In this document: piece by piece, positions 53,873 to 63,282 of the stretch
Position numbering within the stretch: position 1 is the first letter of the stretch
Layout: the number at the start of each line of letters is the position of its first letter
Assembly (NCBI GenBank): GCA_009829735.1
Contig: CM020619.1
Location: 14,313,777-14,377,776, forward strand
Source: Pyropia yezoensis
Taxonomy: Eukaryota > Rhodophyta > Bangiophyceae > Bangiales > Bangiaceae
Direction of reading: 5' to 3'
Length of the DNA: 64,000 nucleotides
Notes under the pieces: model-generated
What the model was told of the DNA's origin: nothing
Seen by the model: only the letters and a program-made list of their open reading frames with translations
The model's database searches: none
Translations under genes and position numbers: made by a program

Positions 53873-55103
53873 AAGGCCGGGGGCGGGAGGGGGGGGAGGG
53901 GCGGGGGGGGGGGTGGGGGGGGGGGGGGGGAAGGCTGATTGGGCGCAAGACGAGCGAATGAATGGGGCCCATTCCCTGGGGAGAGGCGCGGGAGGTGGCG
54001 AGGCCTGGGCATGGACGTTTTTCGTCGTCCGTTGGTAGTTCAGTGTCCCGTTCCTTTTTCCCCGTTTCCGTGTCTCCCCTTTGGCCCCCCCCCCCCGCGC
54101 GCGGGGGGCGGTGCCCCCGCCGGGCGCAGCGCACCCACCGCGGGGGGGGCCAGACGCGCAGCGGGCTGCGGGGACTCCGACGCCGGCCGCCGTGACGACG
54201 GTGCTTTTCGTTTGTGGGGAGCGTTCCCAGTTGTGGGGAACTTTTCCGGCGCGTGCGCCCGTTCCCGCTCCCCCGTGTCGGGGATGCCGGGACAGACAGG
54301 AGAGCGCTTCCCCCCTCCCGACGTGCCGCCCGTTGGTCCATCCTGCCCCGTGGGAGCGGTTCGCCCAACCCCCAACCCCCCCCCCCCCCCCCCCCACACA
54401 GTCGCAGTGCACCCCGCGCGGGCGCCCCTGTCGCTCCCCCAGCCGCCCCTCCTCCCCCCAGCAGCGTCGACCGCTGGCTTGGGAGCCAATGGCGGGGGCC
54501 CACACAGAGGTGGGCTCCATGGCCACGACGGTGATCCCCCACGCCCCTCTCCCCCCCCCCCCCCCCCGCCCCCCCTGTCACCGCCGCCCCCCCGCTGCCC
54601 CCCGCCGCCCCGTCCATGACCCCGCTGCGATGGCCGCTCGCTGTCCCCCCGCCCCCCGCCCGCCGACCGCCTTCCCCCCTCTGTGGGCGTCTTGCACCCG
54701 CCGCTGGCCGCCGTCGACCGCTGCCTACACGGGCGAGTCATGGCGGGGGTGGGCGGGTAGGTCAAGCACCGCGACGGTGCTCCACCCCCCCCCCCCCCCC
54801 CCCACCGCTTTTTGTCCTCCCCCCCAGCCCCCCCCTCGCGCCACCTCCCCGCCCCCTTTGCCGCCGCCGCCGCTACCTACCTGGGGGTGACAGGACGGGC
54901 GCGGCGGCTTGGTAGCAGAGCTGTGCGGGTCGTCTCTTTTTTGTCCCCCTCCCCCCCCCCCCCCCCCCCCCCCCCCCCGGGTAAAGCACTAGTCTTCACC
55001 CCTCCCACCCCCCACCCCTTCACGCTCCCCCCCCGTTTTGGCGGCGGCAGGGGATTGTGCTCGCCGCCGGCGTGCGGCCTCGACAACCCGCCAACGTCTC
55101 CCT

Positions 55104-55112
55104 GTACTGTAC
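55104..55112. promoter_or_regulatory. GTACTGTAC palindromic motif
   Basis: It lies in the gene-poor segment between the zinc-finger gene and the large membrane glycosyltransferase-like gene. Confidence 0.3.
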
Positions 55113-56089
55113 GGACCTGTCAACGGCTGGCCACAGGGGCACCCCCCTCGGCGCTCGTCGCGGCGTCGTCGACGCTGCCGGGACTGCCCCCGTGGGGCGG
55201 CCCGTCCCCAACGTCCACGAGGGGAGGTGCGGCCCGTCGGTGCCGTCGCCATGTGCCGATGCGGTCCGCCGCCGCGCGGCCGACGCGGTCACGAGGGCGC
55301 ACAGCCGGGGGGGGGGGGGGGGGTTGTTGAAGGGGAGAGGCGCGGGGTGGGGGGGGGCCCCACGCGTCTCCCCTCCCCCCCCCCCCCCCCCCCCCCCCCC
55401 TTCCCCCCCCCGGCACCTCTGGTCCACCCACGCCCCCAATCCCCCTTCCGCTTTCCCCGCCCACCCCCCCCCCCCCACCCCCCCCACCGCCTCGCATCCC
55501 CCTCCTGCACCCCCCGCCAGCCGCCGCCACCGCAGGCGGGCGCGCGGTGGCGGGGCCTGCCGCCGCGGCCGTGGTGGGGGCACGCCGACCCACCGGCGGT
55601 GGCCGCGGGGGTGGCGGCGGTGAGTGGCATGCCGGCGGCGGCAGGCGGCCGCGGCGGCGGCGGTAGGCGGCGGCAGCGGCCGCAGCGGCAGCAGCGGCAG
55701 CGGTGGCCGCCCCAGTGGGTGGGGTGCACCGCGGGCGCTCTGACGCGTCCCCCCCCCCCCTCCCTGCCACCCCCCCCCCCCCCCCCTTCCCTTCCCCCGC
55801 CTGTCCTCTTTTGCTCGCCAGTCGGGCGAGGCAAGTAGGAACATACCCGCTGCTGCCTGCCAGCTGGCATGCAGCCGCGGGGGCCGAATGGGGGGTAGCT
55901 GTGGGTGGGGGGGGGGGGGGTGTGGGCGGGGGATGGCTGTTTGGCCAAGCCGCTGCTCCCCGGCTGCTGCTCCTCCCCGTCCACAACCCGTTTGCCCTCT
56001 GACCCCCCCCCCGCCCCCCCCCCCTTCCCCCCCCCCTTCCCATACCGCCCCCCCCCGCGGACCTGTGGGGGGGGGGGGGGGGGCGGGGG

Positions 56090-56095
56090 TATATA
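56090..56095. promoter_or_regulatory. TATATA embedded between long G runs
   Basis: TATATA is the only AT-rich word in about 60 bp of otherwise almost pure G (56067-56127). It could act as a TATA box about 1.3 kb upstream of the start at 57392, flanked by strong G-quadruplex potential. Function is inference. Confidence 0.3.
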
Positions 56096-56277
56096 GGGGG
56101 GGGGGGGGGGGGGGGGCGGGGGGGGGGAGAGCGGCCAACGGCGTGTGGCCCGGCCGCCGCCCCCACCGCCACCGCCGCCCGACAGTGGCGGCGGGGCACC
56201 CAAATTGGGCGCCGGCCGCCGACAGACGGCCGTCGGCGGCGCTCCAAGGGGGCCCACGGCGCCCATGGGCGCGGGGC

Positions 56278-56291
56278 GTACTGTACTGTAC
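56278..56291. promoter_or_regulatory. Two overlapping GTACTGTAC motifs
   Basis: GTACTGTACTGTAC gives two overlapping palindromes (56278-56286 and 56283-56291), about 1.1 kb upstream of the start at 57392 and 180 bp from the TATATA embedded in G runs. Confidence 0.35.
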
Positions 56292-57391
56292 AGGACCGCA
56301 CGCCCCACGCGGGCAGTGGCTTTTTGGACCGACCCGCCGCCGGCAACCCGTGCTGCCGCCGCTCGCGCCGCCGGGCGGCGACCCGCTGTCTCCCCCGCCC
56401 CGCCGAGGGCCCTCGGCTGGGTGGAAACGCTCCTTCCCCCCCCACGCCCACGCCCCTGCCCGCAGCATCCCCCACCCCCCCCCCCCCGCCCATTCTCACT
56501 CTTCCCCCCCCCCCCGGGCCCCCCCCCCCCCCCGCCCCCCCACCAAAGCGGTGCGCCGCCTGCCGACGGCGTGCGCGCCGCCAGTGGCGGGTCCACCAGC
56601 TGCCGCCGCCGCAGACGCCACCGTCGGGCACCCTCCCCCGCCGCCCGCCCCAGCCGCGGTGCCGTGCCGGCCGCGTCCCGCCGGTGGCCATGGCGGCCCC
56701 CGGGGGGGTGGCGGCCCCTGGGGTGGTGGCGGCCGGCTGCTGCCGCTGCCGCCGGGGCGCCCCTCGCCCCCCCTCCCCTCCCCTCCCTCTCCCCTCGCAC
56801 CTTCCCAGTGGCCAGCGTCCGCCACACCCTTTGATTCCCACTCCCGCCCAACGCTCCACACCAACCCCCCCCCCCCCCCCCCCCCTCTCCTCTCCTCTTC
56901 CACTCTCTCTCTCTTTTGGTGCGCGTTCCCGGCTGCTGCGGCGCGAGCCGTCCCGAAGCCCCCCTCGTAAGCCGTGTGGCGTGGGTGGGTGGTTGCGCAA
57001 GGACCCTGGCGTGTGGTGGCCGCAGGGGGGGGAACGTGGCTTGCCGAGGGCGGGGGGAGGGGGGGGGGGGGGGGCGGGAGGAGCGTGTGGCGGTGAGGCT
57101 CTCCCCGCCGCTGCCCCTCCCCTCTCTTCTCCCGCCCCGTCCCCCCTCCCCCACCCCCCCTGGACACGCTTTCTCCGTCGCGCACAGTCGTGCCGTTTTT
57201 CTTGTTGTTGACGCGCGGCGCACGCGCGCGGAGGCGGCGGGGGTCGTGAACGGTGCCTCTGGGGGGGCGGCGCGGGCGGCACGGCCCTGGGGGGTGAGGG
57301 CGGGTGGCGGTGGTGGTTGCATTTTGACAGAGGCGGCGGCGGTTGTGGTCTCGGTGGGGGTGGGGGTGGGCGTGCGGCCGCCAGCGGTGTC

Positions 57392-60300
57392 ATGGCCGCT
57401 GTGACGCAGGCCGATGATGGTGGTAGCCGCGGCGGCCGTGACGGTGGCGGCGGCGAGAACGGCGGTGGTGGCGACGGCGGTGGCGGCGCCATGACGGCTG
57501 TGACCGGTGGGGGCGACGAGCTGCGCCTCGAGGTGTGGGGGGAGGACGGAGAGGAGCCCGAGCCCGCCGAGGCGGACGACGCCCACTCTGCGGATGGGGG
57601 GGTGCGAGTGGACGGGGGGGCACCCACAAGCGCGGATGCTCCCACGGTCGCGAGGTGGGGGTCCGCGGCGGCGGTAGCTACTACTGGCGCTCGCGATGGT
57701 GACGGTGGTGGCGGCGGCGGCGGTGGCAGAGCTGTGGCGGCCGCAACCGGCGGGGGCGATGAGCTGCACCTTGGGGTGATGGGTGAGGCGGGGGCGCGCG
57801 AGGCCGCAATGGCGGACGAGGCCTTCCCCACAGGTGGGGGCGTGCTGGGGGACGGGGGGGCGTCCATCGGCGCGGTTGCTCCCGGCGTCGCGGGGCGCGG
57901 GTATACGTCGGCGGTGGTCAGCGCTGGCTGTGGCGGCAGCCACTGCGCAGCCACCGCCTCTGCCGGGGATGGGGTGGCTTGGTCACCGTCGGGCGAAGGT
58001 GACGGCGGCGGTGGCGGCGGCGGCAGCAGCGGCGGCGACTCCCCGCTCCCCCGCCGCTTTGCGCGCATGACCCGTAGCCTGTCGCACATCCTGTGGACGA
58101 CGGGCCCCGCGGTGCTGCGGCGGCGGCGCAAGAGCGTGTGGGCAGCCACTGGTGGTGGGGGTCGCGCTGCTGCGGCCGGGGCTGACGCGACGGTCGGCAG
58201 CGGTAGCGGCAGCAGCGGCAGCGGCGTTTTTGTGGCGGGCGTTGAAGTGGATCGCGTGCTCCGCGTGGTGCTCCGCCTCCGCACGAGTGTGGCGGCTGCG
58301 GTGACGTCGTGGGCGCGCCGCTCGCTTGGCGCCAGTGCCGGCGGCGGCGGCCTGTTGAACCGCTTTTCGAGTCTGTGGGGCGTAGCAAAGGGCGGGGGAC
58401 GCCCGTGGGACCGCCCGGCCTCGGCGGTGGCGGCAGTGGCGGTGCCGCTGGTGCTGTTTTGGGTGCTGCTCTACGGTCTGGCCGGCGTTGGCCGAGCCGG
58501 GGGGGGATCTTCCCTGCTGATGGGCCGTGCCGGCGGCGGCGGCCCGCGGTCGCTGCTGCCGCTCTCTGGAGACCCACCGCGGTGGCCCTATGCGGCAGTG
58601 TATGAGCACCGTCGGGGGCTTGGCGACGGCGACGAGACAACCCGCGTCGTCCTGCGCGTCCGCCCCGGGGCGGGGGCGGCCGAGGTGGGCGCCGCCCTCA
58701 CGGCGTTGACCACCGCCGACTTTGGGTACGACCTCGTCGGCCTGGACGTGTGGTTCCCGCCGCCGACGCGCTGTGGCGGGCGCCGCCGGCCATGCGCGGC
58801 GGGTGGCCGCGGGGACCGAGTAGACGCGGCTGCGCTGGCCGCCGCGCGGGCCTACCACTGGCGCTTTGGGAGCTACCGGGTGGTGCTGCTGGCGCCCTCC
58901 GCGGCGGGGTCAGGCACTGGCGCGGTTGCGGCGGCCATGCTGGCTGCGGGCGCCGCCGCGACGCCGGCGCCACCGCCTTCTTCTACTGCCGAGGCTGGTG
59001 CCCACGCGAGCACACCCGATGCCGGCGGGGTCCTTCCGGCCCCTCCTGCCCACGCCGACCCGCTGACGCTCTTTCTCGACTCGGCTGTGCAGGTGTCGCC
59101 TCATTTTTATACGTGGCTGTCTGCAGCCGCCGTGTCGTACGGCGGGCGCCCTGACGTGGCGGGCTACACCCTCCTCCTCCCCGGCGAGGATGAGTCGCCG
59201 CCGGCAGCGTCAATGGGCGGACGTCGTGTCGCCACCACCGCCGCCGTCGCGCCAACAGCAGAGGAGAAAGAGGCGGTGGCGGGGATGGCTGTCCTTCAGC
59301 AGCGCCTCCGCTGGGCGGCCTACGCACCCGCCCCAACGGCGTGGCGGCGCTTTCGTACCTATGCAGCAGCGGCCGCCGACCCGGCGTCGGCACTGTCGCT
59401 AGCGGCGCTGCCGCCTCCGCCGACGACGGCACCAGACGCGGCGGGGGGAGGACTGGCGGCGGCAGCAGTGGCAGCGGCAGTAGTTGCCGCCGCCGTCGAC
59501 GACGGAGGCGTGTCGGACCTCATTGCCTTGTACGCTCGCTACATGGCGGTGATGGACCTCGCAACGGTGGGGCTTGACGCGGCGGGGGAGGGCGCGGCGC
59601 CGCGCCTTGCGCGGCAGCTGCCAACCGCGGTGATAGCCGACGCGACGGCGTCTGCGGCGGCGCTGGCGGCGGCGGCAGCAACCGCCGCCGACGTAGCCGC
59701 GGTCGGCACGGGAGGCAGGCGCACCTCGCCGTCCACGCCGTCGGCGCCGCGACCCGCTATGCTGCTCGGCGCGCTGTCGTCGGCTGCCGCCGCGGCGGGC
59801 CTCCCCGCGCTCCGCGACGGGCTGCTGCGGCCGGCGGTGGTAGTGGATATGCCTGCCTTTGGCGGCGGCTCGGCTTCCGCCTTTGCCGCCGCCGCGGCCG
59901 GCCCCCCCCGTGCCAACCGGTGGGCCGCCCATGACGCGGCCTTTGCCTTTCCAGCCAACCCGGGTCGCCTCAACTGGGGAGGCTGGCCGGTGCTGCGCCA
60001 GGACGCGGCGTCAGACGCGGGAGTCGCCACCGTCGTGGATGCGGTGGTGGCGGCGGCGTCGGCGGACCACCCGACACCGCCGCACGTACTGGTCCTCACC
60101 GTTGGGGCCGACGCGACGCTCCTCGGTGGACTGTCGCTGGCGTGCCACTTTAGTGAACCGACACGGACGGGGGTCTCGGCACCGGTGGCGGCGGCTGCGG
60201 CCTCTATGGGCATCGTCCCCACTGCCCCCGCCGCACCCGTGGTGGTATTTGCCATCACTTCCCCCGACGTTGAGCGGGTGCTCTCGTTGCTGCCGCCACT

Positions 60301-61213
60301 GTACCCCAACGGCACCACGCCGCTGGTGCTGTCCACCCCCCCCACTGCCGGCGCCACTGGTGCCACTGCCCGGCGCGACGCGCTCGTCGGCGCCCTCCTC
60401 CGCCGGGGGGTGGGCGTGAGCGTCGTGGACGCGCCCTCGGCGGCTGCCGCGTCGTTGTCGTCGGCGCTGGCCGCCACCGCCGCCGCGGCGGCGGCGCCTC
60501 CCCCCGGTGTGGACGTGGTGGGCACCCTCCCGCTGGGCGGCGGCAGCGGCGGCGGCGGCGGCGCGGATAGGGATGGCGGCGGTGGCGTGTCGTCGGTGGT
60601 GGCGCTTGCGCCAACCGCCGCGGCGCTGCGGCTGTGGCACACCGCGCTGCGGGTGGGCGCAACGGGAGGGCCGGTGGTGGCGCTGCCGCCACCGCCGGGG
60701 GGGGCCGGCGGCGTGCGGCTGGGCTTGGGCGTGCCGCCAGACGCGCCCGGCCGGGCGGCCGAGGAGGCGCTGGTCGGGGCGGTCCTTGCGCCGCCCCCGC
60801 CCGCAGCAGAGGGGGCGGCGGGTGACGGCGGCGTCGGCGGCCACGGCCGCCGCGGCTGGGTGTGGCACACGCGCGTCAAGGCTTGCGTGCCGACAGCGCG
60901 ACCGCCGCCCGGCGGCAGTGGCCACGCAGGCCATGGTATTGGTGGCGGCGGCGGCGGCGGCGAGGCTGGGGCCGACACTCTGTCGGTCGCCCAGCTGGGC
61001 CGGGAGCTGGCCGCGTCGGCCGCCGCCGCCGCCGCGGCGGCAGCCGCCGCCCCCCCCGCGGTGGTTGCCGCGGCCACTGGCGGCGGCGGCGGCGGCGCGT
61101 TGCGGGAGGAGGTGGTGGTGCGCGGTGGCCACCGGTACCTGCGGACGTGGCGGCGGGTCAAGCTGGCCGACTGGGCGCGGGCGCACCCGGGGGGGGTGGC
61201 CGGTACCGGGTGA
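57392..61213 (+). CDS. Large type II membrane glycosyltransferase-like protein
   Basis: 1273 residues from the ATG at 57392; the frame extends upstream only to a TTG at 57317. Residues 1-230 are Gly/Asp-rich and presumably cytosolic. A basic patch (LRRRRKSVW) precedes one hydrophobic segment at about 344-366 (VAVPLVLFWVLLYGLAG), giving a type II topology with an unusually long tail. In the lumenal part, residues about 430-530 resemble the nucleotide-binding half of a GT-A fold (YRVVLLAPS). Residues about 560-597 (TLFLDSAVQVSPHFYTWLSA, then GGRPDVAGYTLLLPG) match a block of plant and protist glycosyltransferase-like proteins that usually reads LEDD-x-VSP-x-x-Y. Here the second acid is Ser (LDS), so the enzyme may be altered or inactive. 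The C-terminal 600 residues are Ala-rich and unassigned. Its gene lies in the same window as GT61- and GT77-like genes. Confidence 0.55.
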   Translation: MAAVTQADDGGSRGGRDGGGGENGGGGDGGGGAMTAVTGGGDELRLEVWGEDGEEPEPAEADDAHSADGGVRVDGGAPTSADAPTVARWGSAAAVATTGARDGDGGGGGGGGRAVAAATGGGDELHLGVMGEAGAREAAMADEAFPTGGGVLGDGGASIGAVAPGVAGRGYTSAVVSAGCGGSHCAATASAGDGVAWSPSGEGDGGGGGGGSSGGDSPLPRRFARMTRSLSHILWTTGPAVLRRRRKSVWAATGGGGRAAAAGADATVGSGSGSSGSGVFVAGVEVDRVLRVVLRLRTSVAAAVTSWARRSLGASAGGGGLLNRFSSLWGVAKGGGRPWDRPASAVAAVAVPLVLFWVLLYGLAGVGRAGGGSSLLMGRAGGGGPRSLLPLSGDPPRWPYAAVYEHRRGLGDGDETTRVVLRVRPGAGAAEVGAALTALTTADFGYDLVGLDVWFPPPTRCGGRRRPCAAGGRGDRVDAAALAAARAYHWRFGSYRVVLLAPSAAGSGTGAVAAAMLAAGAAATPAPPPSSTAEAGAHASTPDAGGVLPAPPAHADPLTLFLDSAVQVSPHFYTWLSAAAVSYGGRPDVAGYTLLLPGEDESPPAASMGGRRVATTAAVAPTAEEKEAVAGMAVLQQRLRWAAYAPAPTAWRRFRTYAAAAADPASALSLAALPPPPTTAPDAAGGGLAAAAVAAAVVAAAVDDGGVSDLIALYARYMAVMDLATVGLDAAGEGAAPRLARQLPTAVIADATASAAALAAAAATAADVAAVGTGGRRTSPSTPSAPRPAMLLGALSSAAAAAGLPALRDGLLRPAVVVDMPAFGGGSASAFAAAAAGPPRANRWAAHDAAFAFPANPGRLNWGGWPVLRQDAASDAGVATVVDAVVAAASADHPTPPHVLVLTVGADATLLGGLSLACHFSEPTRTGVSAPVAAAAASMGIVPTAPAAPVVVFAITSPDVERVLSLLPPLYPNGTTPLVLSTPPTAGATGATARRDALVGALLRRGVGVSVVDAPSAAAASLSSALAATAAAAAAPPPGVDVVGTLPLGGGSGGGGGADRDGGGGVSSVVALAPTAAALRLWHTALRVGATGGPVVALPPPPGGAGGVRLGLGVPPDAPGRAAEEALVGAVLAPPPPAAEGAAGDGGVGGHGRRGWVWHTRVKACVPTARPPPGGSGHAGHGIGGGGGGGEAGADTLSVAQLGRELAASAAAAAAAAAAAPPAVVAAATGGGGGGALREEVVVRGGHRYLRTWRRVKLADWARAHPGGVAGTG

Positions 61214-61349
61214 GGCGCCTTCCCCCCCCTATCCCCTTTGCCCGCCACCGTTTGAGAGGGTGGGACGGGCGCGTTTTCGGTGGCTGGTGAGGCGCCTTCC
61301 CCCCCCGTCCCCCTTGCCCGCCACAGTTTGAGAGGGGGGGACGGGCGCG
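61210..61349 (+). repeat. Tandem duplication across the stop codon of the preceding gene
   Basis: The block starting TGAGGCGCCTTCCCCCCCC at 61211 recurs at 61287, with shared words TTGCCCGCCAC, GTTTGAGAGGG and GACGGGCGCG. The period is about 76 bp. The first copy includes the TGA stop of the gene at 57392. Confidence 0.8.
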
Positions 61350-61697
61350 GCGTCCCCAACAGGGAGACTTGTAGCGCGCAAGGGGGGAGGGTGGAGGGTT
61401 GCCTGCCATCCGTGGCTTTCTCTTTTATCATCTCTTGAAGTCCATCCGAAGGGGCGGGCGCCCCCTTGGTTGCACGACCCAAACGTTGAGGCGCGCCGAG
61501 ACGCGGGGCGGCCGAGGCGCTGGCCCCTCCCGTGGGGCCTCTACTGTAGCAGGGGGCCGGGCTGGGTGTTGATGGCGGGGGCGGTGGCGGTGGGGGGGGG
61601 ATGGTCACCCACGCGCGGCCGCCGCTCGAGGTGGACGCCGCCGCCTCTGTGACGCTGGGGGGAGAGCCCGCCCGCCAAAGACGCGGGGTATGTGTGT

Positions 61698-61706
61698 GTA
61701 CAGTAC
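61698..61706. promoter_or_regulatory. GTACAGTAC palindromic motif
   Basis: It lies in TGTGTACAGTACATACGTAC, about 1.6 kb upstream of the type II membrane protein start at 63283 and 0.5 kb after the large glycosyltransferase-like gene. Confidence 0.35.
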
Positions 61707-62455
61707 ATACGTACCACGGGGAGAAAAAAGAAAGTCGAAGAAAACAACCAAGTACAAGCCCTGAGCTTCTCCACCATGTCATGGGGAAACGCGAGCCCCT
61801 CCGTCGTCGTTTACCGGCCTCGCCTCCCACCCCCCCTTCTCACAACCCCAGCGTCACCTAATGGGACCTTTTTTACCCCGCCCCGCGCCGCGCGTAGTAC
61901 CCCTCTCTGCCTCGACGCCCCCGCGCGTATGCCCCGGGGGCCGCTGCGGCCCTGCGGGGGGGGGGGGGGGGGGATGGGACGCAGGCGGCGGCGGCTACCG
62001 ACCTACCTACCCCCCGCCCCCCTCCCGACGTGGCCCCGTCCCCGCCCAACAGCGAGCGAGGGGCGGCGCCAGCAATCCCACGCCGCGCCGGTGCGACGCC
62101 CATCCCAGGCGCGTCTGACAGCCCCGCCGCGCCCGATAATTTGACGCCCCGGGCCTCGGCACTGCCCGTCCCCGCCCTTTCCGCAGCAGCGGCCCGGCGG
62201 GCGGCGCGGCCTTCTCCAACTTCCCCTCCCCCCCTCCCCTCCCCCCCCCCCCTTGCCGCGGCTACCCCAACGACCACCACCACCACCACCCCCCACCAGC
62301 CCAGTACCACTCCCCCCCTGCCACCACTATCTCGTATGGGCCTACAGGATTCCTTTGCGGAGGGGGGCGGGGGGGGGGAGGGGGGGGGGGGGGGGTGTCG
62401 GCCACGACGACCTGATGGCGCCGCCGCTGCGCTGCTGCTGACACACGTCGGCATG

Positions 62456-62482
62456 GCGGCCGGCCGGCCGGCCGGCCGGCCG
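62456..62482. repeat. GGCC tetramer repeat
   Basis: Six consecutive GGCC units; self-complementary. Confidence 0.85.
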
Positions 62483-63024
62483 CCGTCGGTTGTCGGCAGC
62501 GGCGGCGGCGGCGGCGGCGGCGACGGTGCTGGCGGCGGCGGCGACGGTGGGCGTGCCGCCGCCGCCCGCGTCATGCACGGTAAGGCAGAGGACGCACCCC
62601 ACGAGAGAGGTGGATGGGGGGGTTCGCTGTGAAGGGGGGGGGGGGTGGGGTGGGGTGGGGTGGGGGTGTATGCCGCTAGGGATGGCGCCCCTGCTCCTCC
62701 CCTACATCCCCCCCCCGCCGCTTTTTTTTTTGCTGTCCCGGGAGCAACGACCACGGCAACAGCGGAGGCGGTGGTGGTGGCGTCGGCGGCGGGGGCGGCC
62801 GGCGGCAGGTGCGGCGGCAGAGGCTGTGGCGCCGGCGACGGCGGCATTGACAGCGTCAAGCGGTGGTGCCAGCGCCGCCGTCACGGCCGCCCGTGTGGGA
62901 CGCGGCCGCCGCCCTGCCGCTGGCGTTGCCCGTCTTGTGCGTGACAGGGTGGCTCTCTGCTCTCACCCCACGCTCCCTTTCACCCGTCCCCCCCACCTGC
63001 CCACCCTGCGCCGCCCTCTGCCTC

Positions 63025-63046
63025 TTTTTTTTTTTTTTTTTTTTTT
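63025..63046 (+). repeat. Poly-T run (about 22 T)
   Basis: It lies about 240 bp upstream of the ATG at 63283. It is the longest T run in the window and stands out in this GC-rich DNA. It could be a nucleosome-free promoter tract or the poly(A) tail of a minus-strand retrocopy, but no retrocopy is visible. Confidence 0.7.
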
Positions 63047-63282
63047 GCTGTCGCTGCGCCCCACTTCCACGCTCCTCCCCTTTCAACCACCCGCCGGCAA
63101 CCCTCTCACGTCGGCCGCCGCCGTCACCGCCTCTTTGTTCCCCCTTTCCCCTCCCTCCTCACCTCCTCCCGCTGTCTGTCCGCGTCCCCTCTCGCCCGCA
63201 AACCGCGCCCTGTGCAGCACCTCCCCCACCCACCCGCCTCGTCTGGCTGCCCCCTCCAGTGGCCGGGCGCCCCCCCCCAACG

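Larger units (their letters stand above)
53873..57391. other. 3.5-kb homopolymer-rich intergenic region
   Basis: Dominated by C and G runs, many over 15 bases (for example C at about 54952-54977 and 55375-55400, G at 56067-56083 and 56096-56116). Long frames on both strands (such as minus 55120-58284) are an effect of composition: they consist of Pro, Gly and Arg and one overlaps the certain gene at 57392. No gene is called. It contains three of the GTAC palindromes and the TATATA described below, so the upstream control region of the gene at 57392 probably lies in its right part. Confidence 0.45.
61350..63282. other. Intergenic region upstream of the right-edge gene
   Basis: No supported gene. 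Open frames on either strand (for example 61873-62859 minus) are Pro/Ala/Ser low complexity or start at non-ATG codons. Features are a GTAC palindrome at 61698, G runs at about 61956-61973 and 62382-62396, a GGCC repeat, and a long T run before the right-edge gene. The pyrimidine-rich 63090-63282 segment is likely leader or promoter DNA. Confidence 0.4.

Noticed and set aside
57317-57391. Earlier start of the large membrane protein
   Set aside because: The first codon is TTG; the first ATG in frame is at 57392.
55120-58284. A 1054-codon open frame on the minus strand (and a second, 884-codon frame at 55289-57943)
   Set aside because: Composition is almost all Pro, Arg, Gly and Ala from homopolymers and triplets, there are no motifs, and both overlap the better-supported plus-strand gene at 57392. 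They are composition artefacts.
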